Assembly (NCBI GenBank): GCA_024398535.1
Contig: JAKSIY010000006.1
Location: 1-44,798 of the forward strand
Direction of reading: 5' to 3'
Origin: Bacteroidaceae bacterium
GTDB taxonomy: Bacteria; Bacteroidota; Bacteroidia; Bacteroidales; Bacteroidaceae
Length of the DNA stretch: 44,798 nt
Below are positions 24,192 through 32,543 of this stretch, one piece after another. Below the pieces are notes generated by a model. It was not told the DNA's origin and searched no databases. It saw only the letters and a list, made by a program, of their open reading frames with translations. The position numbers were made by a program, and so were the translations under genes. The stretch's first letter is position 1. The number at the start of each line of letters is the position of its first letter.

Positions 24192-25489
24192 TGCAATACT
24201 ATAGCACAAACGGCAAATCAGAGGCCGTAAGCCTGAGAACAGCAGTGGTCAAGGGACTTGCTCCTGACCGTGGTCTCTATATGCCAGAGAGAATACAGTC
24301 GTTACCGGAGTCTTTTTATGCAGAAATTGACAGACTTTCTTTCCAGGAGATCTCCTGTCATGTTGCCGATGCTTTCTTCGGAGAAGATATCACTTCTGCA
24401 GACTTGCATCGTATTGTATGCGACACTCTGTCATTTGAGACTCCGGTAATGTCTGTTGATTCCAATATCAGCTCACTGGAACTGTTCCACGGACCTACAC
24501 TTGCATTCAAGGATGTGGGCGCGCGTTTCATGGCCAGGTTGCTGGGCTACTTCAACAAGGATGAGAAGCAGCTTGTAAATGTTCTGGTGGCAACTTCCGG
24601 CGATACAGGAAGTGCTGTAGCAAACGGCTTCCTTGGCGTTGAGGGCGTTCATGTATATGTGCTTTATCCAAAGGGTAAGGTAAGTCCTATTCAGGAGTGC
24701 CAGTTCACTACTCTTGGCCAGAATATCACGGCAGTAGAGGTTGACGGTGTGTTTGATGACTGCCAGACGCTGGTGAAGAATGCTTTCATGGATGCAGAGC
24801 TCAATAATCACATGAAGCTGACTTCTGCCAATTCCATCAATGTTGCCCGTTTCCTTCCTCAGGCATTCTATTATTTCAATGCCTATGCACAGATGAAGAA
24901 GCAGGGTAAGGCAGACAACATGGTGGTCTGTGTACCAAGTGGAAACTTCGGTAATATCACTGCTGGTATCTTTGGCTGGAAGATGGGACTTCCAATCAAG
25001 AGGTTCATTGCTGCCAACAATGCAAATGACATATTCTACAAGTATCTTCAGACCGGTGTATATTCTCCAAAACCTTCTGTACAGACACTTGCCAATGCAA
25101 TGGACGTAGGTGATCCAAGCAATTTTGCCAGAATCATAGACCTGTTCAAGGGCTCACATGCTGAGATTTCAGGACTTATCAGCGGTGCCACCTATACCGA
25201 TGACCAGATTCGTGAGACCCTGAAGGATGTCTTTGACAGGACCGGATATCTTCTTGACCCTCATGGTGCGTGCGGATACAGGGCTCTTAAGGAGCAGTTG
25301 TCTGCAGAAGAGGAGGGCGTATTCCTTGAGACTGCGCATCCTGCCAAGTTCAAGGAGAAGGTCGATGCCATAACCGGCGGGGATGTTGAGATCCCGGCTC
25401 GTCTGAGAGCATTCATGGCAGGCCAGAAACAGAGCGTTGCCATGTCAAAGGATTTTGCTTCATTCAAGGAGTTCCTGCTCTCTGAATAA
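24191..25489 (+). CDS. thrC: Threonine synthase
   Basis: A 432-residue PLP enzyme that converts phosphohomoserine to threonine. The N-terminus MQYYSTNG and GLYMPE are typical of the short ThrC class. The PLP lysine is Lys107 in GPTLAFKDVGARF; ATSGDTGSAVA binds the phosphate and PSGNFGNITAGI the cofactor ring. It ends with HPAKF and a Gly-rich segment as in E. coli ThrC (428 residues). Its start overlaps the apgM stop by one base. The converging AraC gene ends 13 bp away with no terminator hairpin between them. Confidence 0.97.
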   Translation: MQYYSTNGKSEAVSLRTAVVKGLAPDRGLYMPERIQSLPESFYAEIDRLSFQEISCHVADAFFGEDITSADLHRIVCDTLSFETPVMSVDSNISSLELFHGPTLAFKDVGARFMARLLGYFNKDEKQLVNVLVATSGDTGSAVANGFLGVEGVHVYVLYPKGKVSPIQECQFTTLGQNITAVEVDGVFDDCQTLVKNAFMDAELNNHMKLTSANSINVARFLPQAFYYFNAYAQMKKQGKADNMVVCVPSGNFGNITAGIFGWKMGLPIKRFIAANNANDIFYKYLQTGVYSPKPSVQTLANAMDVGDPSNFARIIDLFKGSHAEISGLISGATYTDDQIRETLKDVFDRTGYLLDPHGACGYRALKEQLSAEEEGVFLETAHPAKFKEKVDAITGGDVEIPARLRAFMAGQKQSVAMSKDFASFKEFLLSE

Positions 25490-25502
25490 AATACCGTTCT
25501 TC

Positions 25503-26411
25503 CTAGATCTGCCGGTACTGACTGGGTGTCATGCCGGTATGCTCCTTGAAGAATCTGAAGAAGAAGGATTGGCTGGGGAAATTCATTTCCGCAGCTATTT
25601 CTTTTATTGGCAGTTCAGAGTGTTTCAGCAGATGCTTTGATGTAAGTATCACAAAGCTGTTAATCCATTCGGGAGCGGATTGGCCGCTGACATCCTTTAT
25701 GATTTTTGACAGGTATTTAGGTGTCACGCAAAGTTTGTCTGCGTAGAATCCAACCATACGTTCCCTGCGGTGGTTCTCTCCGACCAGTTTCATGAAGTTT
25801 TCAAACATTACCTTGTGCCTGTTTGACTTCTTCTGCGTGGGCTCGCTCTGTGTGCTGTTCTTGTCAATGAGACTGCCAAACTGATAGAAAATAGAGGATG
25901 CTAGCGCAGAAATGCTCTCCTCTGTATATTTCCCGCCCATATTTACTGTTTTATAAATAAGGTCTGTGTAGTTCCTCATAAGGGCTGTCTCTTCCTGGTC
26001 AAGCTGCATGCACGGATTGCTCAGTACTGTCAGCGCTTCTGAAAGTATCTTGTTTATGTCAACTCCAATTCCTGAGATGAATGTTGGAGATGCACAGATA
26101 AGGGTGGCTTTTGTGTCAGAAAGAGCATTTGGAGGAGTCGTTACCCTGACCACATTTCCCGGAGTGATTACAAGTAAGCATCCTTTTGTCAATGTATATT
26201 CTGTCAGATTTACACTGCAGGTTACCTGGCCGTTAGTGCAGTATGCTGCAAGATAGCTGTTGATTATGAAAGGATATTGCAACAGTTCCATGTCAGAAGC
26301 CTCTGTAATTCTTGATATTACAAAGCTCTCGTTCAGACTGGCAGTCTCTTCCTTGGCAAGCATCTCTTTCAGTAATGCAGGAGTCAAGTGTATCTCTTGT
26401 TTGTTACTCAT
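25503..26411 (-). CDS. AraC-family transcriptional regulator
   Basis: A 302-residue regulator. The C-terminal 100 residues hold the double helix-turn-helix: first helix pair around YADKLCVTPKYLSKIIKDVSG, second around IKEIAAEMNFPSQSFFFRFFKEHTGMTPSQYR, which is a strong AraC/XylS match. The N-terminal 190 residues look like a cupin-type sensing region but carry no clear ligand motif. I chose the ATG at 26411 (MSNKQEIHL); upstream in-frame sequence contains the promoter. It is divergent from the efflux operon with 144 bp between starts, so it most likely controls that operon and perhaps itself. Confidence 0.93.
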   Translation of the reverse strand: MSNKQEIHLTPALLKEMLAKEETASLNESFVISRITEASDMELLQYPFIINSYLAAYCTNGQVTCSVNLTEYTLTKGCLLVITPGNVVRVTTPPNALSDTKATLICASPTFISGIGVDINKILSEALTVLSNPCMQLDQEETALMRNYTDLIYKTVNMGGKYTEESISALASSIFYQFGSLIDKNSTQSEPTQKKSNRHKVMFENFMKLVGENHRRERMVGFYADKLCVTPKYLSKIIKDVSGQSAPEWINSFVILTSKHLLKHSELPIKEIAAEMNFPSQSFFFRFFKEHTGMTPSQYRQI

Positions 26412-26427
26412 AGGATTAAAATTTCTC

Positions 26428-26435
26428 CAAATGTA
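26428..26435 (-). promoter_or_regulatory. -7 element for the AraC gene
   Basis: The minus strand reads TACATTTG, 16 nt before the start codon at 26411. It shares the intergenic region with the efflux promoter at 26534. Confidence 0.6.
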
Positions 26436-26503
26436 GTATATAATTTGGAATCTAATGCTTAATAAAGTGAAAAATTCTACCAATAGATAATTTTTGTGTA
26501 ATT

Positions 26504-26514
26504 GTAGTTGCTAC
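26504..26514. promoter_or_regulatory. Small inverted repeat over the efflux -33 region
   Basis: GTAG-TTG-CTAC is a short dyad whose central TTG (26508-26510) is 23 bp before the -7 box. It is a possible operator for the divergent AraC regulator; the evidence is weak. Confidence 0.25.
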
Positions 26515-26533
26515 GTCCTACATTCTGTAAGAT

Positions 26534-26541
26534 TAATTTTG
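26534..26541 (+). promoter_or_regulatory. -7 element for the efflux operon
   Basis: TAATTTTG lies 14 nt before the ATG at 26556. This decides the start: the longer frame beginning at 26508 would start upstream of the promoter. Confidence 0.6.
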
Positions 26542-26555
26542 TGCCCGAAAAACAA

Positions 26556-28094
26556 ATGCCTATGAGATACTATTCAATAAGAATCAGAATGATTGCCGCT
26601 CTGGCAGTAGCGATGCTTGCACAGGTGGCATCGGCCGGTACTGTCCTTACACTTCAGGAGTGCCGTGACTTGGCGCTGGACAATAACAAGCAGTCATTGA
26701 TTGCCCAGGAAAGGGTGAATGCCGCAGAATATGACAGAAGGGCTGCGGTTGCAAATTATCTTCCCAAGGTTTCTGCAACGGGAGCCTATCTGAGGAACAG
26801 TGACAACATTTCCCTGATCAGCGCGGACCAGGCTGCCATGCTATCCGGATTAGGCAGCGCAGTCGGTTCCTCATTGGGAAACTCTATCGGTTCCGTAATG
26901 CAGGGACTCATGGCCAGTCCTACAATTGGTCAGATGCTTGCTTCTGATCCTCAGCTTGCAGGCTTGTTCGCCCAGCTTCAGCAGAGTCTGCCGGATAAGC
27001 TTGCCGGTATAACAGAAGGGCTGAATGCAATAGGCTCAGAACTGGCTGAATCATTTGAACTTGACATTCAGAATGTCTATGTCGGAATGGTTTCCGTTGA
27101 AGAGCCCCTCTATGTAGGCGGCAAGATACGTGCATATAATAAGGTGACGCAGCTGGCCAAGGAGCTTGCAGAGATTCAGTTGGACGGTGAAGACCAGAAA
27201 GTGCTGGTAACAACTGATGAGGCTTACTGGCAGGTTGTCTCAATTGCAAATAAGCTGAGACTTGCAGAGAAGTATGCTGAGGTCCTGAGAAAGCTTGATT
27301 CTGATGTTGAGAAGATGAAGGCAGAGGGCGTTGCCACTGCATCGGACCAGCTGGCTGTCAGGGTTGAACTCAATCAGGCAGAGATGACTCTGGTCAAGGC
27401 GCAGAATGGACTTGCTCTTTCAAAGATGCTTCTTTGCCAGCTCATAGGAATGGATCTGCACAGTGACATTACTCTTGCCGATGAAGAGAATACGGAACTT
27501 GTAGTTGCTGACGATGCAATTGAATATACAGATGAGACCATTCAGGAGAACCGCGTAGAACTCAGGAGTCTTCAGTTGGCTGCTCAGATGTATGGCCAGA
27601 AGGTGAATATTGTACGTGCAGATTATCTGCCGACAGTTGCCTTGATGGGTGCATATTCTGTGACTAATCCTTCTTCCTTCAATGGATTTGAGAATAAATT
27701 CGGCGGAATGCTGAGCGCCGGTGTGGTTGCACGTATTCCTCTGTTCCATTTCGGTGAAGGGGTGAATAAAGTGCGCAGGGCCCAGTCCGATGCCCTGATT
27801 GCCCAGTATCAGCTTGAAGAGGCTAAGGGTAAGGTGTCGCTTCAGGTGACTCAGTACGAACACAAGATTGAGGAGGCAGAGGCAAGACTGGCCAAGGCAG
27901 AGAAACTGATTGAAAATGCAGAAGAGAATCAGAGAATTGCCACCATCGGCTTCCAGGAGGGTGTCGTTGAGTCTGCAACTGTCCTGAAGGCCCAGACAGC
28001 ATGGCTTCAGGCAAAATCAGAAGAGGTGGATGCGCGCATCGACAGAATCATGGCTGGCGTATATCTGCGTCAGGCAACAGGTTTGCTTAAGTAA
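26556..28094 (+). CDS. TolC-family outer-membrane efflux protein
   Basis: A 512-residue outer-membrane channel protein with an N-terminal signal peptide (MRYYSIRIRMIAALAVAMLAQ...ASAG). It shows the two TolC half-repeats: LTLQECRDLALDNN...ANYLPKVSATGAYL in the first half and NRVELRSLQLAAQ...ADYLPTVALMGAYS in the second. Long coiled-coil helices lie between (SDVEKMKAEGVATASDQLAV, EEAEARLAKAEKLIENAEENQ). An unusual low-complexity Gly/Ser/Leu stretch, about residues 100-165, interrupts the first beta-hairpin region. It would form the outer-membrane exit of a tripartite pump with the next three genes. The start could be 26556 or 26562. Confidence 0.93.
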   Translation: MPMRYYSIRIRMIAALAVAMLAQVASAGTVLTLQECRDLALDNNKQSLIAQERVNAAEYDRRAAVANYLPKVSATGAYLRNSDNISLISADQAAMLSGLGSAVGSSLGNSIGSVMQGLMASPTIGQMLASDPQLAGLFAQLQQSLPDKLAGITEGLNAIGSELAESFELDIQNVYVGMVSVEEPLYVGGKIRAYNKVTQLAKELAEIQLDGEDQKVLVTTDEAYWQVVSIANKLRLAEKYAEVLRKLDSDVEKMKAEGVATASDQLAVRVELNQAEMTLVKAQNGLALSKMLLCQLIGMDLHSDITLADEENTELVVADDAIEYTDETIQENRVELRSLQLAAQMYGQKVNIVRADYLPTVALMGAYSVTNPSSFNGFENKFGGMLSAGVVARIPLFHFGEGVNKVRRAQSDALIAQYQLEEAKGKVSLQVTQYEHKIEEAEARLAKAEKLIENAEENQRIATIGFQEGVVESATVLKAQTAWLQAKSEEVDARIDRIMAGVYLRQATGLLK

Positions 28095-28117
28095 GAACGG
28101 ATAAAAATATAAAGACT

Positions 28118-29104
28118 ATGGATAAAACTCAGAAAAACAACATTGTCCTGTCACTTGTGGCACTTGTCTGTGTCATTGTAATTGTCTGCGTGATAGGAAT
28201 CTTTACATTCAGGAACGAGTCGTCTGATTTCATTCAGGGACAGGCTGAGGTGAGTGAGTACAGGGTATCAAGCAAGGTTCCTGGCAGAATCCTTGAGATT
28301 CGTGTGAAAGAGGGCCAGAAGGTGAACGTGGGTGATACGCTTGCCATTCTTGAGGCTCCGGACATCATGGCAAAGCTTGCTCAGGCCGAGGCTGTGACTG
28401 CTGCTGCAACTGCCCAGAATGCCAAGGCGCAGAAGGGTGCCCGTGAGGAGGAGATCCAGGGTGCCTATGAGATATGGCAGAAGGCCAAGGCTGGTCTGGA
28501 AATCTATGAGAAATCCTATACCAGGGTTGAGAACCTGTTCCAGCAGGGTGTTGTAAGCGAGCAGAAGAGAGATGAGGCAAAGGCCCAGTATGATGCTGCT
28601 GTTGCTACAGAGAAGGCTGCCTTCTCGCAGTACTCTATGGCTAAGAATGGCGCAGAAAAGGAGATAAAGGCAATGGCAACGGCACAGATGCATCAGGCCG
28701 AGGGCGTTGTTGCTGAGGTTAATTCCTATATTGACGAGACTGTCCTGCTGGCATCGATTGCCGGTGAGGTCAGTGAAATCTTCCCGATGGTCGGAGAACT
28801 GGTGGGTACTGGTGCTCCAATCATGAATGTTGCCGTAATGGATGACATGTGGACCACATTCAACGTGCGTGAAGACCTTCTGAAGGATCTTCCGATGGGT
28901 GCTGTAAGCAAGGCGTACGTGCCGGCTCTTGACAAGGAGATTGAGGTCAGAATCAATTATATCAAGGATCTTGGCTCATACGCTGCTTGGAAGGCAACCA
29001 AGACAAATGGCCAGTATGACCTGAAGACTTTTGAGGTACGTGCTGTTACTTTGGGACCTGTAGAGGGACTTCGTCCTGGTATGTCAGTTCTCCTTACCAA
29101 ATAA
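28118..29104 (+). CDS. HlyD/EmrA-family membrane fusion protein
   Basis: A 328-residue periplasmic adaptor. One N-terminal membrane helix (residues 9-29) is followed by a split biotinyl-lipoyl domain: SSKVPGRILEIRVKEGQKVNVGDTLAILE at one end and ASIAGEVSEIFPMVGELVGTGAPIM at the other. Between them lies a helical hairpin of about 120 residues rich in Ala, Gln and Lys. This fits the YbhG/YhiI type that bridges inner-membrane ABC-2 permeases to TolC. It follows the TolC gene after 23 bp and precedes the first permease gene by 12 bp. Confidence 0.93.
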   Translation: MDKTQKNNIVLSLVALVCVIVIVCVIGIFTFRNESSDFIQGQAEVSEYRVSSKVPGRILEIRVKEGQKVNVGDTLAILEAPDIMAKLAQAEAVTAAATAQNAKAQKGAREEEIQGAYEIWQKAKAGLEIYEKSYTRVENLFQQGVVSEQKRDEAKAQYDAAVATEKAAFSQYSMAKNGAEKEIKAMATAQMHQAEGVVAEVNSYIDETVLLASIAGEVSEIFPMVGELVGTGAPIMNVAVMDDMWTTFNVREDLLKDLPMGAVSKAYVPALDKEIEVRINYIKDLGSYAAWKATKTNGQYDLKTFEVRAVTLGPVEGLRPGMSVLLTK

Positions 29105-29116
29105 TTAACTAGGTAT

Positions 29117-30289
29117 ATGATGGAATCTAAGCATGGGATAATGGCAATTGCAGGACGCGAACTGCGGCGAATGCTGTCACGTCCGCTCTATGTGATGAGC
29201 ATGATCCTGGCCCCCCTGGTCTGCGTGGTCTTCTTCACGACTCTGATGAAGGATGGACTGCCACAGAATCTGCCGATTGGGGTGGTGGATTCTGACAATA
29301 CATCAACCACCCGCTCCATCCTTAGGAATCTGGATGCTTTCCAGCAGACAGAGATAGTCTTTGAGTATTCAAGTTTTGCCGATGCCCGCAGTGCAATGCA
29401 GCGCGGAGATATCTATGGTTTCTTCTACATTCCTGACGGAACCACTGCCAAGGCGATGCGCAGCGAACAGCCACGGATATCGTTCTACTCAAACGCATCA
29501 TATCTTGTGGCATCGTCACTGGCTTACAAGGATATGAGGATGATGGCAGAGCTGGCATCGGGAGCTGTAGGACGGACATCTCTGCTGGCCCGTGGAGCTA
29601 CCATGGATCAGGCAATGGCATTCCTGCAGCCAATCAAGGTTGATATGCGTCCGTTGGGCAATCCCTGGCTGAACTATTCCGTGTATCTGAGTAATACTCT
29701 GCTTCCGGCCGTGCTCATGCTGATGGCCTTCCTGGTAACGATATTCTCAATCTATACAGAACTTAAGGATGAAACCGGAAAGGAGTGGTTGGAAATGGCA
29801 TCCGGAAACATGTACAAGGCAGTGGCCGGAAAACTGCTGCCCCAGACACTGCTGTTCTTCCTGATGATTGTGTTCTGTCAGATATGGCTATATGGGTTCA
29901 TGGGCTTTCCGCATAATTCAGGAATGCCGGTGATGCTGGTGGCCGGTTTCATGCTTGTCCTTGCGTCGCAGGCATTTGCAGTATTCCTATGTGAGCTGAT
30001 TCCTTCCCTCAGATGGTGTCTCAGTCTGGCTACCCTGTGGGGCGTGCTCTCATTCCCGATCAGTGGATTCTCATTCCCGGTTACTGCGATGCCGGCGTCG
30101 ATAAGAGCCCTGTCATGCCTGTTCCCCCTGAGATACTATTTCCTGATATACTCAGACCAGGCGCTGAACGGTTTCCCCCTGAGTGGAACTGTTCCGTATT
30201 ATCTGGCACTGCTGGCATTCATGTTTCTTCCATTCCTTTTCATGGGAAGACTCCGGTATGCCATGGAAAACTATGTTTATGAACCATAA
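29117..30289 (+). CDS. ABC-2 type transporter permease (first)
   Basis: A 390-residue inner-membrane protein of the ABC-2 permease class. It has one N-terminal membrane helix (PLYVMSMILAPLVCVVFFTTLM), a periplasmic domain of about 160 residues starting GVVDSDNTSTTRSILRNL, and a C-terminal bundle of about five helices. No nucleotide-binding domain is fused to it. With the next gene it would form the heteromeric membrane part of a drug or envelope-component exporter of the YhhJ/YbhS/YbhR kind. The cargo is not known. Confidence 0.9.
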   Translation: MMESKHGIMAIAGRELRRMLSRPLYVMSMILAPLVCVVFFTTLMKDGLPQNLPIGVVDSDNTSTTRSILRNLDAFQQTEIVFEYSSFADARSAMQRGDIYGFFYIPDGTTAKAMRSEQPRISFYSNASYLVASSLAYKDMRMMAELASGAVGRTSLLARGATMDQAMAFLQPIKVDMRPLGNPWLNYSVYLSNTLLPAVLMLMAFLVTIFSIYTELKDETGKEWLEMASGNMYKAVAGKLLPQTLLFFLMIVFCQIWLYGFMGFPHNSGMPVMLVAGFMLVLASQAFAVFLCELIPSLRWCLSLATLWGVLSFPISGFSFPVTAMPASIRALSCLFPLRYYFLIYSDQALNGFPLSGTVPYYLALLAFMFLPFLFMGRLRYAMENYVYEP

Positions 30290-30306
30290 TCAGAGGAGAT
30301 TGACAG

Positions 30307-31482
30307 ATGAATAGACTCAAGACTATTTTTGAAATATGCAGAGATGAACTCAAGATGATCTTTGCCGACCATGGAGCTCTGGTCTTCTTTCTGGTCGTTC
30401 CTTTGCTTTACCCGCTTCTCTACGGATATCTGTACAGTCAGGAGGTAGTGCGTGAGGTTCCTGTAGTTGCTGTTGACGAGTCACATTCTACGTTGAGCCG
30501 CCAGTTCCTGAGAATGTCTGATGCATCGGCAGAGCTGAAGATTGTCAGCTATTGTGCAGACATGGAGGAGGCAAAGGCTATGTTGCGCTCTCACAAGGCG
30601 TTTGGAATCATTCATATTCCATCTGAATTCTCTCAGGATCTGGCAGAAGGCCGTCAGGCAACTGTCAACCTGTTCAACAACATGACAGGTATGCTCTATT
30701 ACAAAAGTCTGCTCTCTGCATGTACTGATGTCTCACTTGAGATGAACAAGGACATAAAGGCCGTACGACTTGCAGGAAAGACGGAGCGTGAAATTCAGGT
30801 CTCACAGCAACCTGTTGAATATGAGTATATTCCTATGTTCAATCCGCAGAACGGTTTCTGTTCTTTCCTTATTCCTGCTGTCCTGGTACTTATCCTGCAG
30901 CAGACGCTTGTGCTTGGAATTGCTCTTCTGGCAGGTACAGAACGTGAGCGCAGGGAGAAAGGACTGGTTGTCCTGGACAAACGTGAATATGGCAATCCGT
31001 TCCATGTGCTGACCGGCAAAGGCATAGCATACTTCCTGATCTATGCGGTTGTTGCGCTCTATACCCTCTGTGCAGTGCCTGCCTTCTTTGACCTGCCGCA
31101 GCTGTGGAAGACGTCTGATCTGTTGCTGTTTACGATTCCGTATATCCTGTCCTGCATCTTCTTTGCGATAACAATATCGTTCTTTGTCAGAGATAGGGAA
31201 TCGTGCTTCCTCTTGTTTGTATTCATGTCTGTGCCGATGCTCTTTGTGTCTGGTATTTCCTGGCCGGGTTCAAGCATTCCTGCTTTCTGGAAATATATCG
31301 GATATCTGGCACCGTCAACTTTCGGAATCAATGGATTTGTCAAGATGACGAACTGTGGTGCTTTGCTGAATGATGTCCGTACAGAGTATGTGGGAATGTG
31401 GATTCAGACTGCAGTTTACTATTTCCTGGCTCTTCTGATATACATTAAACTGTACAGACCCTCATTGGCCAGGGAAAATTAA
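30307..31482 (+). CDS. ABC-2 type transporter permease (second)
   Basis: A 391-residue paralogue of the preceding permease with the same layout: an N-terminal helix (GALVFFLVVPLLYPLLYGYLY), a periplasmic domain starting VAVDESHSTLSRQFLRM, and five C-terminal helices including FISLF-like hydrophobic runs. No ATPase domain is present and no ATPase gene follows, because the next gene is on the other strand. Its TAA stop interlocks with the TAA stop of the LytTR gene in a shared TTAA. Confidence 0.9.
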   Translation: MNRLKTIFEICRDELKMIFADHGALVFFLVVPLLYPLLYGYLYSQEVVREVPVVAVDESHSTLSRQFLRMSDASAELKIVSYCADMEEAKAMLRSHKAFGIIHIPSEFSQDLAEGRQATVNLFNNMTGMLYYKSLLSACTDVSLEMNKDIKAVRLAGKTEREIQVSQQPVEYEYIPMFNPQNGFCSFLIPAVLVLILQQTLVLGIALLAGTERERREKGLVVLDKREYGNPFHVLTGKGIAYFLIYAVVALYTLCAVPAFFDLPQLWKTSDLLLFTIPYILSCIFFAITISFFVRDRESCFLLFVFMSVPMLFVSGISWPGSSIPAFWKYIGYLAPSTFGINGFVKMTNCGALLNDVRTEYVGMWIQTAVYYFLALLIYIKLYRPSLAREN

Positions 31483-32330
31483 TTGCTGAGAGCCGAGAAC
31501 CTCTCAACCACTTTGTTGTAATAAGTCTTGGAAATTGGAATGCGCTGGGCTTCAGCGTGTTCCAATTCTGCAAACAGCCCCTCTCTCTCTTTCTGGATAA
31601 TCCTGACTTTCCTCAGGTTGATGAAGTAAGAGCGATGACATCTGATCAGGCTGTTCTTCTGGCAGATCTCTTCTATGCCTTTCATTGTATTGCGCAAACT
31701 GAAGTTCGTGATGCGGTCGTTCTGCAGATAACAGATCTTTACATAGTTGTCTGCACCTTCAATATAGAGTATGGATTCCGTTGTCACCATCAGCTTAAGG
31801 TTTCCTTTCTCGTCAATGAAGTGGACAGTCCTGTTCGGGTTCTCTTCCAATCCTGATTCAAGATTCCTTATTATCTCATCCTTTTCTGTAAGTAACGATG
31901 CCTTTGCCCTGTTTTCTGCTACCAGTGAGATTATGGAATAGGGGAAGATGAGAATCCCTGCTCCATACAGAAGAACAGAGGACAGCAATGAGAAATATGG
32001 GGTGCTATGTCCAGTAAAAAGCCAGATGAACAGGTTTGTAAACATCAGGAAGATCACAGCTTCTGCTATTTCCCAGAACAGGTATCTGTACATGCTGATT
32101 TCCTTGTGTCTGAATGCCAACATTATCATGCGGCTGACCAGGATTGTCACCGCTTCTATGCACATAATCATGGCGGACATGAAAGCTATGCGTCCTATGC
32201 TCATGCCTGTTAGCTGGTCAATGTTAAATGGCCTGTAGCTAATCAGAAAAGCAAATGTGAAGATAGGCATGAGTATTATGTAACTCAGTATAATCTCTCC
32301 ACTGAAATAGATGTCGCTGATTCGTTTCAT
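31479..32330 (-). CDS. Membrane-anchored LytTR-domain regulator
   Basis: A 283-residue one-component regulator. Residues 10-140 form four membrane helices, followed by a short coiled linker (AENRAKASLLTEKDEIIRNLESG). A C-terminal LytTR DNA-binding domain spans about 180-280, with TESILYIEGADNYVKICY, LRNTMKGIEE and RCHRSYFINLRKVR as its hallmark segments. There is no receiver domain and no phosphoacceptor Asp, so it would sense something in the membrane directly. The start is the ATG at 32330, since a TTG at 32354 lies inside the promoter. Its 3' end meets the efflux operon, so it is a plausible second regulator of that block; 21-bp-spaced repeats upstream of its promoter may be its own binding site. 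Confidence 0.88.
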   Translation of the reverse strand: MKRISDIYFSGEIILSYIILMPIFTFAFLISYRPFNIDQLTGMSIGRIAFMSAMIMCIEAVTILVSRMIMLAFRHKEISMYRYLFWEIAEAVIFLMFTNLFIWLFTGHSTPYFSLLSSVLLYGAGILIFPYSIISLVAENRAKASLLTEKDEIIRNLESGLEENPNRTVHFIDEKGNLKLMVTTESILYIEGADNYVKICYLQNDRITNFSLRNTMKGIEEICQKNSLIRCHRSYFINLRKVRIIQKEREGLFAELEHAEAQRIPISKTYYNKVVERFSALSN

Positions 32331-32351
32331 CTGTCTGAACTTGTTCCCTGG

Positions 32352-32359
32352 CAAATATA
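32352..32359 (-). promoter_or_regulatory. -7 element (with -33 TTG) for the LytTR gene
   Basis: The minus strand reads TATATTTG followed by C, with a TTG-type -33 box on the minus strand at about 32380-32382, a spacing of about 20 bp. The leader before the ATG at 32330 would be about 15 nt. Confidence 0.65.
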
Positions 32360-32384
32360 GCGCTAATTTTTCGTCCCTGCAATA

Positions 32385-32440
32385 TCTGGGGCCAATGTTG
32401 TGATATGTTATTTTAGCCCCAGAATACGGTATTTTGCCCC
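32385..32440. promoter_or_regulatory. Candidate LytTR operator: GCCCC repeats at 21-bp spacing
   Basis: Two direct repeats, TATTTTAGCCCC (from 32409) and TATTTTGCCCC (from 32430), start exactly 21 bp apart, or two helical turns. A third, inverted element TCTGGGGC at 32385-32392 is perfectly complementary to GCCCCAGA at 32416-32423. The group lies just upstream of the LytTR -33 box. LytTR proteins typically bind direct repeats two turns apart, so I infer an autoregulatory site. Confidence 0.45.
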
Positions 32441-32509
32441 TAAATGTGTGTTTGTTCCGCTAGAACGTCCCGACTATCCCTTTTATTTTCTCCCAATGTG
32501 TTCGGATGC

Positions 32510-32517
32510 TAACTTTG
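32510..32517 (+). promoter_or_regulatory. -7 element for the small unknown gene
   Basis: TAACTTTG followed by C matches TAnnTTTG(C), 26 nt before the ATG at 32544. It places the start after this point and rules out the longer frame from 32400. Confidence 0.65.
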
Positions 32518-32543
32518 CAGTCGAAAGAAACAAATACAAAATT

